From Inonotus obliquus (taxonomy: Eukaryota > Basidiomycota > Agaricomycetes > Hymenochaetales > Hymenochaetaceae), in NCBI GenBank assembly GCA_032164295.1, contig JAJHTX010000001.1, forward strand, positions 4,154,001 through 4,218,000: a stretch of DNA of 64,000 nucleotides. The letters are read 5' to 3'. This document shows, in pieces, positions 20,479 to 30,297 of this stretch (its first letter is position 1; the number at the start of each line of letters is the position of its first letter). The notes beneath the pieces are model-generated. The model saw only the letters and a program-made list of their open reading frames with translations. It was not told where the DNA came from and made no database searches. The position numbers and the translations under genes were made by a program.

Positions 20479-21915
20479 ATGGACAAGCTACTACCTCCTG
20501 AGATTCTTTGTGACATATTTCTGAGAAACATACCGCACAACCACGAGCAAGATGCCTCCGTGGACCTGGTTCACGACGCCCGAGGACCACGAGACACCGT
20601 CCTCCTAGGACCATCAGTTCTAGTGCCTCTTCACGCCTCGCACGTCTGTAGAACATGGCGTCACGCATCGATCTCATGCGGAGAACTATGGTCGTATCTT
20701 AGACTTCAGATCAGCGTTGATGACGAAAGGTGGAAAAGCGAGAGTAAACGGAAGCGTTTGCTGGAAATATTCGATACTTGGCTTTCAAGAACGAATGGCC
20801 ATCCGATAAACTACATGTTCCACTGTTACTTAACGTATGACGGGCTTTTTGGAATGCATCGGGATGCTGAGTGTGTCATCACGACTCTGATCTCACAGCA
20901 GCATAGGTGGAAAGACGTGTCCTTTATCTGGGGGGGCGTCGAGATGTCTTTCGAGTTTCCCGGCGTGGTTCTAACCAACATGCCGATGCTCACGTCCTTG
21001 TCCTTGTCGTTGGTAATTTCGCAAAAGTCGAACCAAAATCTACGTTCGACCATTAGCATTGCGAAGTCTCCGGAACTGAAGAATCTCCGACTGAAGGGAG
21101 AATACGAACTCGATTCGGGCAATGTCCCTATTGATTCTTTGTCAGAATCGAGCTTTCACCATCTCTATTCCTCCGTTCTACTTGCCGTACAAGATTGCCT
21201 TAGGTTTCTTCGAGTTGCCCCGAATTTAACCAAGTTTCTGTTTATCACCTCCAAGATTCCCCCTTTGACCCACTGGGATAACACGGAGCCTGTCACGGTG
21301 CCTCGTCTTCGCATTCTCTCGACACTGTCCTTCGTCATCGATAAATTAACGCTTCCATCTCTAGAGGCCCTCCTGTCCTATGGAGGTGGAGGTGTATCAG
21401 TGCCGGGATTATGTCGGAATTTCTTCCAGCGTTCCCGACCTCCTTTGACTCAGTTAGAGCTGAGGCTTGAGGATGCGGATGCCTTTGTCCCGAGTCTCCA
21501 CCTCTTGCAGACGCTCAAGAGACTGGTAATATCGAGGTCGCGGATATCCTCGCTCTTCTTCCACGAGCTTGCTGTCGACGTTCCTGAGCATGACTTTGCC
21601 GCAGATTCGCGTGTCGTCTGTCCTTCACTCGTCTTCCTCGGACTCCATGGATTAACGTTGGTTGGGGATGATGACGAAGCATGTATAAATGCCCTAGTTT
21701 CCATGGTGAAATCGAGAGCGGAAGTTTTGGGAACGTTCAAAACAGCTGAGATTACGGGTGAGGGTGATACGAATCCTCAGCCGAGGAAAATAACAAACCT
21801 CGTAGAAGGCGATAGCGGCTGGAATGTCGACGACTTGCGCGGTACTTTGCTGCAGGGTGGAGTGATTAATATTCATGGCGATGTCTACCCTCATCCGATC
21901 AATTTTTTTGATTGA
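20479..21915 (+). CDS. F-box protein, paralogue 5 of the array (intact)
   Basis: The single-exon protein has 478 residues. The F-box opens MDKLLPPEILCDIFLRNIP, followed by a linker with RGPRDTVLLGPSVLVPL and then HVCRTWRHASISCGELWSYL. WLSRTNGHPINYMF and RWKDVSFIWGGVEMSF follow, then leucine-rich strand-like units and the tail INIHGDVYPHPINFFD. A 46-residue in-frame extension to 20341 would read across the probable leader intron (20408-20463), so I start at the conserved methionine. Its last 60 codons (from ITGEGDTNPQPRKITNLVEG onward) are almost the same as in the broken copy ending at 33082, which points to recent duplication or gene conversion. Like the other copies, it should recruit an unknown substrate to an SCF ubiquitin ligase. 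Confidence 0.88.
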   Translation: MDKLLPPEILCDIFLRNIPHNHEQDASVDLVHDARGPRDTVLLGPSVLVPLHASHVCRTWRHASISCGELWSYLRLQISVDDERWKSESKRKRLLEIFDTWLSRTNGHPINYMFHCYLTYDGLFGMHRDAECVITTLISQQHRWKDVSFIWGGVEMSFEFPGVVLTNMPMLTSLSLSLVISQKSNQNLRSTISIAKSPELKNLRLKGEYELDSGNVPIDSLSESSFHHLYSSVLLAVQDCLRFLRVAPNLTKFLFITSKIPPLTHWDNTEPVTVPRLRILSTLSFVIDKLTLPSLEALLSYGGGGVSVPGLCRNFFQRSRPPLTQLELRLEDADAFVPSLHLLQTLKRLVISRSRISSLFFHELAVDVPEHDFAADSRVVCPSLVFLGLHGLTLVGDDDEACINALVSMVKSRAEVLGTFKTAEITGEGDTNPQPRKITNLVEGDSGWNVDDLRGTLLQGGVINIHGDVYPHPINFFD

Positions 21916-23538
21916 CCTCTATTCCTGTCGCTGTATCCGTCTCATTGTACTTCATGCCATATTGCATTCCCTTTCTATTTCTCGAGGCTTGCAAACAGTC
22001 CACTTATTTCAATCAATGTGTTTTCCGAATCTTGTTTTGTAGTAGGGTTTCTTTGCTTCATCGGAGTTCATTGCAGCTATCCATTCGATTGGGAGAATAG
22101 AAGTTCAAACAGCTGAACCGTTAATGACTTCTTCTCGTGATGGCGATAAAACGAGCGAGCGAGTTCTACAAAAATCCTAGAAAATGCGATGAATCTCTGG
22201 ATACTTTTCGGATTCCGAATGCTGGTACCTAGCTGGTATAGTTAGAGTCTCGGTCCTTCCGTAATACAGGGTCTGATCAAAAGTCTCCGTGATGTACACA
22301 AAAGTATATCTGTTATTTTTATGATACCTCTTTCATTCTAAGGGATGACTCCTTCATTTGTTGAAAAGAAGGAGGACAATGATCATTCTTAACTAAAAAT
22401 ATAACCTGGTATTTGAACGAGAAGATAGAATAGAAAGAGTGGATGTGTAGTTTCTGTGACTATCGTATACTTATTCTATTAAGTTTAGTCAAAGCTATCA
22501 TTAGCTTAGATGCACTGATCGATTGCATGTCTGCACTATGAGGAGCTAAAATGTACCAAAGCCGAGAAACACCGGTATTGAGAAATGGATAAACCATTGA
22601 AAGAATTGATAGCATGTATATTTAGTACTAGATTTTGTTCCTGCAATTTTATAAGCAGACAACGATATAGCTATAGAGTAGATATATGTTCTTGTTCACT
22701 TGATGCACACCTTTTTATCATACATAGCTGAGGATTTACGGTGAAGAGTTGTTTGGGAAAGTTGCTAAGAAATAGTGAAGTAGACCTTGATGTTTGACAA
22801 TCACGGACGCTTTTGATCAGACCCTGTAATATCCAGATCACAATTTGTAATCAAAAGCTCTGAATTGAACATTGAAAGAGTGTTTTACACCATTCTGATC
22901 GAGATTTGAACAATGATCCACTTTTTCATAAGAGTTCACCAAGGCCCCTCTTCCTAAATGAACATTACTATCCGTCAATTGCCATATTCTATGTTGCAAA
23001 TATCAAGTGATACAATCCACTACAACATTGCGTTACCTATCCTTATACCCTGGACTTGTCGCCCTCACGCGTCGTTGTAGGCTGAAACTATATCTGTGGT
23101 TGTCTGCAGATACTTTCATTCATGTTGCGTAGAGATCTGTCATGATCGAAACAACCAGATACTGTGTTGATGACTCGTAATTAGGTGACTATATACTTTT
23201 TGGCTTACACCCACCCGCTCTGACTTGGAGATAAAATGATGAAGACTATTCTGGATCCCACAGATGATATTAGTGATGCAGCGCCATTCTCCAGGATGCA
23301 TCTCGAATCTCATTGGTTTTCCCGGTGTAAAATGTGGTGTATGATGCCCGAACTGACACATTGCGTTCTTCATAGCCGGATCCACTGAGTGTTGCATTTT
23401 TCAAGAAAGAAGTGGGGACGAAGATAGAGGCAGCATGATGGCTAACACAGAGGAAGGGAGTTCCCAAGCCCAGACTGAGATGGTTCAGCAATTAAGCAAT
23501 TAAGTGCTGTGCCGGTGATACCCTGTTGAGTTATGTAA
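21916..23538. other. 3' flank of F-box copy 5, interrupted by a MITE
   Basis: No gene is recognised. The first 290 bp resemble the downstream flanks of the other copies and include the CCTAGAAAATGCGA block at about 22172. The rest is a diverged copy of 19380-20410 with the 560-bp MITE at 22267-22826 inserted. It ends in GTTATGTAA at 23530-23538, where the Harbinger element begins. Confidence 0.6.
22267..22826. mobile_element. Tc1/mariner-type MITE, 560 bp, TA target duplication
   Basis: The termini CAGGGTCTGATCAAAAG at the left and its reverse complement at the right open 27-bp inverted repeats that match at 25 positions. TA flanks both ends (22265-22266 and 22827-22828). The paralogous empty site at about 19386 reads CCTTCCGTGATAATATCC, which is what the flanks give once the element and one TA are removed, apart from one base. 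No coding capacity is visible, so it is non-autonomous and depended on a transposase encoded elsewhere. TA duplication plus short inverted repeats places it in the Tc1/mariner superfamily; the family within it is unknown. Confidence 0.88.
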
Positions 23539-23685
23539 GAGCCTGTTCAGTTGCAATATCCGGTGTGATCTGTCCCTGCCAAAAAAGAGATCACGGTTCA
23601 CGATTGGATCAGCTGTTCAGTTGCTCCTATTGCAATGTGCAATCTCGACCTGCAACCTCCATCCCCCTGCCAAAAGTCCTCACAG

Positions 23686-23714
23686 CAGAGATACAGGTCA
23701 GACCTGTATCTCTG
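23686..23714. repeat. 14-bp near-perfect palindrome in the Harbinger left arm
   Basis: CAGAGATACAGGTC at 23686-23699 is followed after one base by its exact reverse complement at 23701-23714. It lies about 150 bp from the left end of the element and may be a subterminal protein-binding site or a replication scar. Confidence 0.65.
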
Positions 23715-23984
23715 TCTGCAATCTCAATCTCTCGGCATCATGTTAAATGGCACCCGACGTCCGTCCGTCCCTCCCTTCCCTCCCTCCCCACTATCATCGT
23801 AAATCGATCGACGTCCACGAGGTGACATGCTTGTTGACCGGTGACTGCAGTATCTACTTCATCCCCTCTCTCCGCCAATTCCAGAAGACGACCAGCAACA
23901 ACCACGAGGTGACACGCTTGTTGATCAGCAACTACAGCATCCGCCATTCTTCTCCTCACTATTGATCCCAGCAGGCAACCAGCG

Positions 23985-25562
23985 TGTTAGAAAACGCTCG
24001 CCCTAAAGGGACTATACAGTAACCACAATAGGACGGCCTCAGTGTTACGGGTTCGGCGATGCTTTTCTAAGAGTTTCCGGAGCCTACTCGGTTTTCACAA
24101 GCAGGACAGATTCCCAAGTATACTAGGCGTTGCCTCGTACGTTTTCGTTTAACTGATCAAGTCGAGCCTTAACTTCGTTGACAGGCTAGTAGGACAGGTA
24201 ACATTAACTCCTGCCGTTCGCAAGCTTCCCTAGTCGGTGGGCGACTAATCAATCGTTCCACGCCGTAGAGTAAGAGAAGTTAAGCAGATTAGGTGGTCTT
24301 CAGATTAGAAGCTAGATGCCTAAGAGGACTCGATGTACAAGACGATCGAAAGAAAGATGGGGAGCTACGGTCTAAGTCTACAACTATTTATACCTTTTCC
24401 TCATGTTGTGGACGGACCATTTCCTACGCTCCGTAGTTCCTACTCTCGATCTGATTCGTTATTCTAGCTTCCAAACTCGTGCGGTATTCCCATTGTTCTG
24501 CTGCGGATTGACTCATCGACTGCGCCCTGTGCAAGGCGATGACTCGGCGTTGACTCATCTTGACTTGAACTGAATTGAAACCTATGCTCGGGGTCGGCCT
24601 TGTGCTGCGCCCTGTGCATAGAGTGAGTCAGTGAATGAGTCATTGAATGCGTGTTCGTATGCCATTGGTTTTGCATGGCTGCGCCGTAGTTAAAGTTCGC
24701 TCGTCCGCAGTTGCTCATGCATTTAAGGAATTCCGTCGGGGTTCCGTTGTATAGCATCTGGGGCTATGAAGGCTGTGATTTGCTTGTCGCCTCGGGACTC
24801 TTGTTCGGGGCCGTCAAGTGTGATTCGACATCGGATATCATCGTGGGGAAACCAAGGTGGTTTAACGTATGTACCTATGGCGATGAGTAGTCGTACACTT
24901 CATCGAGTATCGTTCGAAGGTATTCTCCAGCCTAGGTATAGGTCTCCTTGTAGTCGAATAGCTTTGCAGTATGCCCATAGTTCCCTGAGTGTGTTTGCAA
25001 CCCATGCCGCTGTTATTGGTGAGCGGCGGTTCGTAACATAGTCTGCACTGATCTCCACGAATGTGCTTGGGCACTCGAGTGCTAATATGTCGTGGATTCC
25101 TACTATTGTCCAGTGCGTCTTTGGTTGCATGCCTATTGCCGTATCCATTGCTATTGTTGACCTCGTGCGATTTCGAACGACCTCCGGGGGATTGTGATAT
25201 TCTCGATAAGCTGTTGCTCGTTCGCTGGACACATGATATGTCCACATGCCCGTTGCCTCCCGTAGTATTATCTTGTGTAGGTCTTCGATGATCTGTCGCA
25301 CTCTTCTGCATTTATAGCAAGCCGTTGGAGGTTGCTGTACTTGCTGCATCGTTTGCGAAGGTTTAGTGTGATCGTCGGGATTAGCGTTGCTAGCCGATGC
25401 TTCTTGATCGTCGGCTTCGGATTGTATTAGATTCGCGTGTTCTCCGCTTCTCGCTGTCGATCCTGATCGTCTCCGGCCAGTGAAATTAACCGGTCCCATC
25501 CGGGGTAGTTTCGATCGGCGTTCCTAATCGAATCAAAATTTCAGCACAGCACAATCCTTTCA
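23985..25562 (-). mobile_element. TG...CA insertion with 5-bp target duplication inside the Harbinger element (solo-LTR or short retroelement)
   Basis: CAGCG is repeated at 23980-23984 and 25563-25567. The inserted 1578 bp starts TG and ends CA, the signature of integrase-mediated insertion. Removing it with one CAGCG restores an exact 87-bp repeat unit, which proves the borders. No repeat of the ends is found inside, so this is not a full LTR element. Reading the minus strand, a TATAAATAG box lies near 24390, about 400 bp from the 3' end, as expected if the whole piece is one long LTR. A 199-codon open frame (24900-25499) begins 63 bp from its 5' end. A truncated or non-autonomous element is the alternative. 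Confidence 0.75.
24900..25499 (-). CDS. Unassigned 199-codon open frame in the nested insertion
   Basis: The frame starts MGPVNFTGRRRSGSTARSGE and has a hydrophilic, Gln/Asn/Asp-rich first third. A CYKCRRVRQ segment follows, then a more globular part containing WTIVGIHDILALECPSTFVE and WVANTLRELWAYCKAIRL. I recognise no family. A single CxxC pair is not a full zinc knuckle. It could be part of a gag-like protein or an open frame carried in a long LTR. Whether it is expressed is unknown. Confidence 0.35.
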   Translation of the reverse strand: MGPVNFTGRRRSGSTARSGEHANLIQSEADDQEASASNANPDDHTKPSQTMQQVQQPPTACYKCRRVRQIIEDLHKIILREATGMWTYHVSSERATAYREYHNPPEVVRNRTRSTIAMDTAIGMQPKTHWTIVGIHDILALECPSTFVEISADYVTNRRSPITAAWVANTLRELWAYCKAIRLQGDLYLGWRIPSNDTR

Positions 25563-25608
25563 CAGCGATGACCATGAGGTGACACGCTTGTTGATCAGCG
25601 GCTACAGC

Positions 25609-26714
25609 ATGACAGCTTGCTCATGGAATACTCATCAAGAGGTCATTGTCATCGAGACACTCAAGAAGGCAAAGGCTGACGGCCTTCAGTCCGAGTCTGG
25701 ATGGAAGCCGTTAGTTTATAAGAGGGTCGTTGAAGCACTGTTAGGCACAGAGGTGGAGACCGGTGGACCATGCAAGAATGTGACTCAAGTTAAGAGTCGC
25801 ATTCAATGGGTGAGTTGAGTTTGTTGACATATGATTTCTCTTTCTAATACTGTCTCCAGCTCAAGTCCGAGTACAAAACTGTAAAGAATCTACGTAATGC
25901 ATCTGGTTTTGGTTGGGATGCAGAACGTGGGATTGTAACGGTGACACCAGAAGTATGGAGTGCATATATTGTAGTACACCTTTAATATTTTTTTTTTTTG
26001 AATTGTAATAGGTTCATGGAGATGCGAGAAAATTTCAAAAAAATGCATTTCCTCTGTTCGATGATCTGGCTGAACTTGTTGACGGAGTTGTTGCTGATGG
26101 AAGGGGTGCATTTCGTCCTGGTCGTAGTACCCGTACAAATATAGATATAGATGTAAGTGCAGGCTCGAATGCGACTGCAGATACTGCAGCAGGTGGTAGC
26201 TATATGGCTGCAGCTGCAGCTGATGAACAAATATCCGACGAGGAAGATAGTAATGAGAAGGTACGTTGCTTAATAAGTGACAGTAGTGTGCCCTTTGAAT
26301 GGACTCGACGTGATCTAACATCCCCAACTATTTAATTACTAGGTTGTCGAAGATTCCTCGAAGCCAGTTGCCGATGTCAATGCAACTGCAGCAAGTGTCA
26401 ATGCAAAGAAAGGATGTCAGTCTGGAGCTGCAGCTATTTTTTCTCTTAGCGAGTCTATCGAATCCGTTGTGAACTCGTTCAATTCGACAGCTCCGTCTTC
26501 AAGTTCTCTGGTTACACTTACTTCTCCTCAATGTAAGACAGCTGCTATATGTGCTATTGAGAAGGATGAGGAACTGTCTGATGAGGAGATGATTGATGTT
26601 GTGGATTTGATCAGAGAGAAGACGGATATAGCAGATATGTACCTTGCACTAACTAAAAAGTCGACATATTCTGCTTATCTGAAGAAGCAAATTAATAGGC
26701 ACCTAACCGACTGA
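25609..26714 (+). CDS. Myb/SANT-like DNA-binding protein of the Harbinger element
   Basis: Four exons (25609-25809, 25860-25970, 26012-26260, 26343-26714) join in frame to 310 residues. The first 105 residues form the Myb/SANT-like module seen in fungal Harbinger partners: CSWNTHQEVIVIETLKKAK, SGWKPLVYKRVVEALL, NVTQVKSRIQWLKSEYKTVK, then ASGFGWD. It continues with VWSAYIVHGDARKFQKNAFP and LFDDLAELVDG. The middle is rich in Ala, Thr, Ser and acidic residues, and the last 60 residues form a helical tail (ELSDEEMIDVVDLIREKTDI). In PIF/Harbinger elements the Myb-like protein binds the element ends and brings the nuclease into the nucleus. No inactivating change is seen in this gene. The ATG at 25609 is the first in frame after the repeat unit; the true start could lie further left, before the nested insertion. 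Confidence 0.85.
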
Positions 26715-26847
26715 ATATTTTAATTGCTATGCACTTTTTCTCTTCTTTGTTTACTAGCTTATTATACAGTCTCGCTACAGTGTAATTATTTGCTCTAATT
26801 CTTTGTACTTTAAAGCTTTACAGCGGAGTCAAGTTATTACAGGTACC

Positions 26848-28188
26848 TCAACTACTCTTTTGACCCATTCTTTTCTGATGTTCCTTTACATAGTCATCCC
26901 ACATCTGCCTTGCGATTTTGTCACGAAATTCCTCTGCACAATTCTTCTCAGCCTGCCCAGTTGCCATTGCTCGCTCTCCATAATCTTGATCTGTTGTTTC
27001 TGCGTTGTTATCTTCAATATACGGTATGTCGTTCGGATCATAAGTGCATATAATATTATGAATAACACAAAGTGCCTGGATCAGGGCTGCCTGAGTCTTG
27101 ATAGAGTATTCTGGAGCTACGTTTGCAATACCAAATCATCGTTTAAAAACACCAAAGATGCACTCGACAACATTTCGTGCTTGAGCATGACGTAAGTTGA
27201 AGAGCTCCTTTGCATTTTGAGGCCTACATATATCAGTTTTACAAGATATATTAATATAAGGATGTAAGTACATACTTCTGATTCCCTACTTTCCATTCTC
27301 GCAGATGATAGTGTACTCCACAATATGGCACAAGAACAGCCATGCTCGCACCAAACCCTGCATCACCGAGATAAAATTTTCCACTCAGGACCAAGAAATC
27401 TTTTGTCCTTGCATCGTCGAGGACTGTACTATCTGCTGCACTACCCTCCCATCCACTAAGAACGTACATAAACTGCATATCAAATGATACAACAGCAAGT
27501 ACATTCTGTGAGACGAACCCCTTTCGATTGCGATATTGTGGTCTATCCTCTGCTGAAACGTGTGCATAGATATGGGTACCATCAAGTGCTCCTAGGCAGT
27601 CCTTGAGGTATGGAAATAGCTTTGGGTTTGTTTGAATTTCAGGGGGAGTGGGATCTGTTTCTCGAGGTAGCTTGACATATGCATTGTAAATGCTCGGTGA
27701 TGTTATAATGTTGATAATTTGATGAACACATCTAAAGTCTTATCAGAAGATAGTGCATATAGTAATACAGTGCTAGCTTACCTCGAGATAGTGTCTGCGC
27801 TTCTTTGAAACTGATTCTGGGCTACTCTGTTTGACATTGCTGTTGTAGCAATTGACAAGAAAATAGCCAGCTTCTCATTGGAACACATATGTTTTGAATC
27901 CTCCAGCCCACCCTTAGTCTCTAATACATGCAGAAGCCTGTCAAATACATGTTTATTCATCCCTAAGGCTGATTTGAATGTTTCTGGATGGCCGTTTCGA
28001 AGCTCTGCCACATATCGAGAACCAGACAACATTGAAGAGTTTCTGGAATCCTTTGCGTAAAAGCCAGAAATACTCTGGATTACCAGCCCAGCAGACAAAC
28101 TTGATAGCATAGCAAAGTTTCTAATAAAATGGTAACGTTTGACATGCTCTTCATCAGTTGAAGCTAGTGGAGAGAGATCCTGGGGCAT
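26848..28188 (-). pseudogene. Harbinger DDE nuclease with an internal stop codon
   Basis: Three exons (27782-28188, 27276-27731, 26848-27223) join in frame. The N-terminal helical part (HVFDRLLHVLETKGGL, QFQRSADTISRCVHQ) is followed by the catalytic core. The first Asp lies in CLGALDGTHIYAHV, the second in KFYLGDAGFGASM, and the Glu in ARNVVECIFGVFKR. This is the HARBI1-like DDE_Tnp_4 arrangement. Directly after FGVFKR a TGA at 27136-27138 replaces an arginine codon. The frame then stays open with FGIANVAPEYSIKTQ and ALIQALCVIHNI through to the normal stop at 26848. The change fits CGA to TGA, a C-to-T step in a CpG context. The truncated product keeps D, D and E but lacks the C-terminal 95 or so residues, so activity is doubtful. 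It converges on the Myb-like gene, with 133 bp between stop codons. Confidence 0.88.
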
Positions 28189-28428
28189 TTTGACGCCAGT
28201 CGAGATAGACAAAAAAAGTATTATATAATATTACATCTTGTCAGGAACAGACAGAGCACTACCAGGAACAGATCAAGGGACTGTTCGGTACACATGGTCT
28301 GAAAGCCCTATCTCTAACTCGCAAGTGCAAGATAGAGATTCAGGGAAATACAGATTGCACGGGATATTGCAACCGAACAGGCCCTAAGCACCCACTATAT
28401 CACCGAGTCATCCAAGCCAGCGATCAGT

Positions 28429-29817
28429 ATGGCCTTGGACAAGCTACTACCTCCCGAGATTCTTTGTGACATATTTCTCAAGAATATACCGCACAGCCAT
28501 GAGCAAGATGCTTCCATGGGCCCAATTCGCGTCAACATCCCAGGACCGTCAGTTCTAGCGCCTCTTTACGCCTCGCACGTCTGTCGAACTTGGCGTCACG
28601 CATCAATTTCATGCGGAGAACTCTGGTCGTCTCTTCGGATTGGCGTTGATAACGAAAGCTGGAAATGCAAGACTAAACGGAAGCGTATACTGGAAATTTT
28701 CGAGACTTGGCTTTCAAGAACGAATGGCTGTCCTATAAACTACATGTTCCACTGTCAATTATCATATGACGGGGATATTGGAATGCATCGGGATGCTGAG
28801 TATATCATCACGACACTGATTTCGCAGCAGCATAGGTGGAAAGACGTGTCCTTTGCCTGGATCAACATCGAGATGTCTTCCGAGTTTCCTGGTTCAGTTC
28901 TAACCAATATGCCGATGCTCACGTCGTTGTCGTTGTCATTGTCGATGCCGTTGTCTGCACAAAACTTGGACCGACATATACGTGCCACCATTAGCATTGC
29001 GAAGTCTTCGAAACTGAAGAGTCTCCGTCTTCAAGGAGAATGCGAGCTCGACTCAGGCAATGTCCCGATTCATTCTTTGACCTCGAGCTCTCTTATTCCC
29101 GGTACCTTCAATCCAGATTGCATACGAGATTGCCTCAGGCTTCTTCAAGCTACCCCGAACTTAACCAAGTTTCTGCTTATCACCTCCCCCAAGACTCAGC
29201 CATCGTCACACTGGGATGACACGGAACCTGTCACGGTGCCTCGTCTTCGCTTTCTCTCGACAACGCCCTTCGTCATCGATAAATTGACGCTTCCATCTCT
29301 GATAGGCCTCATTTCCGTTGGAATTGGAAGTGTATCAGTGCCGGGAATATGGCAGAAGTTTTTTCAGCGCTCCGTACCTCCTTTGACTCGGTTGGAGCTG
29401 TGGAGTGAGGATGCGGACGCCTTTATCCCAGGTCTCCGCCTCTTGCCGACGCTCAGGAGAATGAAAATATCGTACTCGCGGATATCCTCGCTCTTCTTCC
29501 ACGAGCTCACTGTCGAGGTCCCTGAGCATGATTTTGCCGCAAATTCGCGTGTCGTTTGCCCTTCACTCGTCTTTCTCGAACTCTGTGGATTAACGTCGGT
29601 TGGGAATGATGACGAAGTATGTATAAATGCCCTTATTTCCATGGCAAAATCGAGAGCGGAAGTTTTGGGAACATGTAAAACGGCTAAGGTTTGGGATGAG
29701 GGTGATGCGAATCTTCGGCGAAGGCGAGTAACAGACCTCGTAGAAGACGACTTACGCTATACTTCGCTGAGGGGTCGAGTGATCATTTATGGTGCCGTCT
29801 ACCCTCATCCGATCTAA
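28429..29817 (+). CDS. F-box protein, paralogue 6 of the array (intact, Harbinger immediately upstream)
   Basis: The single-exon protein has 462 residues. It starts MALDKLLPPEILCDIF, two residues longer than its relatives because MD became MALD. The rest of the F-box (NIPGPSVLAPLYASHVCRTW, RHASISCGELWSSLRIGV) and the WLSRTNGCPINYMF motif are intact. The leucine-rich strand-like part and the ending IIYGAVYPHPI match the family. The Harbinger element ends only 45 bp before the start. Its insertion split the leader at the TAA of the presumed intron donor GTAAGC, leaving a GTAAGA on the far side, so normal leader splicing would now have to skip 4.8 kb. The reading frame is untouched. It may be silent or driven from the transposon end; this cannot be decided from sequence. 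Confidence 0.87.
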   Translation: MALDKLLPPEILCDIFLKNIPHSHEQDASMGPIRVNIPGPSVLAPLYASHVCRTWRHASISCGELWSSLRIGVDNESWKCKTKRKRILEIFETWLSRTNGCPINYMFHCQLSYDGDIGMHRDAEYIITTLISQQHRWKDVSFAWINIEMSSEFPGSVLTNMPMLTSLSLSLSMPLSAQNLDRHIRATISIAKSSKLKSLRLQGECELDSGNVPIHSLTSSSLIPGTFNPDCIRDCLRLLQATPNLTKFLLITSPKTQPSSHWDDTEPVTVPRLRFLSTTPFVIDKLTLPSLIGLISVGIGSVSVPGIWQKFFQRSVPPLTRLELWSEDADAFIPGLRLLPTLRRMKISYSRISSLFFHELTVEVPEHDFAANSRVVCPSLVFLELCGLTSVGNDDEVCINALISMAKSRAEVLGTCKTAKVWDEGDANLRRRRVTDLVEDDLRYTSLRGRVIIYGAVYPHPI

Positions 29818-30248
29818 TTTGATTGACCGATAGTTCCCGTCACTGTGTCCGATTCATTGGACTTCATGCACAGTCATATTTCACTTCCCTTCTCTTTCTC
29901 GAGACTTTAAAACAGTCCCCTCTCTGATTTTCAGGACAATGTACCATTATTTTCGATCGTTGTGTTCTGAAGCTTGTTTTGTAGTAGAAATATCCCTGCT
30001 CCTTCGCAACTATCCATTCGATAGGGAAATTAGAAGTAGAGACAATGCTGATCTGTTATGATTTCTTCTCTTGGTGTCAATGAAACGACTCAGTGAGCCG
30101 TACAACAATCCCAGAAAATGCGACAAGGCTTCAGGTACTTTTCAAATGTTTCCCACTATACCGCCACCACCAATGGCATGGTCGAATGATTGACCATTGG
30201 CGATACTAGGCTCTGACTGTGCATAGACCTCAGCGCGATCAGGTCACC
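29818..30248. other. 3' flank of copy 6 and short leader of broken copy 7
   Basis: No gene is recognised. The flank shows the family pattern, with a variant of the CCTAGAAAATGCGA block (CCCAGAAAATGCGA) at about 30110. The GATCAGGT motif appears at 30237, just before the start codon of copy 7. Confidence 0.55.
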
Positions 30249-30297
30249 ATGGACAAGCTGCCTTCTGAGATCCTTTGCGACATTTCTATGAGAAACC

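Larger units (their letters stand above)
23815..25658 (+). repeat. 87-bp tandem repeat, three units, the second split by an insertion
   Basis: Units begin at 23815 (CCACGAGGTGACATGCTTGT), 23902 and 25572. Unit one is 87 bp. Unit two is also exactly 87 bp once the 23985-25562 insertion and one CAGCG copy are removed. The third unit runs into the start of the Myb-like gene and is only partly alike. 87 bp is 29 codons, and the units are open in the same phase (HEVTCLL, HEVTRLL, HEVTRLL), so they may once have been coding. Confidence 0.75.
23539..28384. mobile_element. PIF/Harbinger DNA transposon, 4.85 kb, TAA target duplication
   Basis: The left end GAGCCTGTTCAGTTGCAATA and the reverse complement of the right end, GGGCCTGTTCGGTTGCAATA, are the start of imperfect inverted repeats of roughly 35 bp. 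TAA is duplicated at 23536-23538 and 28385-28387. The paralogous sequence at 20405-20420 (TTATGTAAGCACCCACTA) is the empty site. The element carries the two genes typical of the superfamily in convergent order: a Myb/SANT-like DNA-binding protein (plus) and a DDE nuclease (minus). A 1.58-kb insertion (23985-25562) lies in its left part. The nuclease has an internal stop codon, so this copy is probably not autonomous now. Confidence 0.92.

Noticed and set aside
23745..23795. CCTCCC/CCGTCC-rich run as a microsatellite of interest
   Set aside because: It is imperfect, short and inside the transposon's non-coding arm.
24464..24757. 97-codon minus-strand frame with His/Ser/Thr-rich repeats
   Set aside because: It lies within the nested insertion, close to the presumed TATA box, and has tandem-repeat-like composition without a domain.
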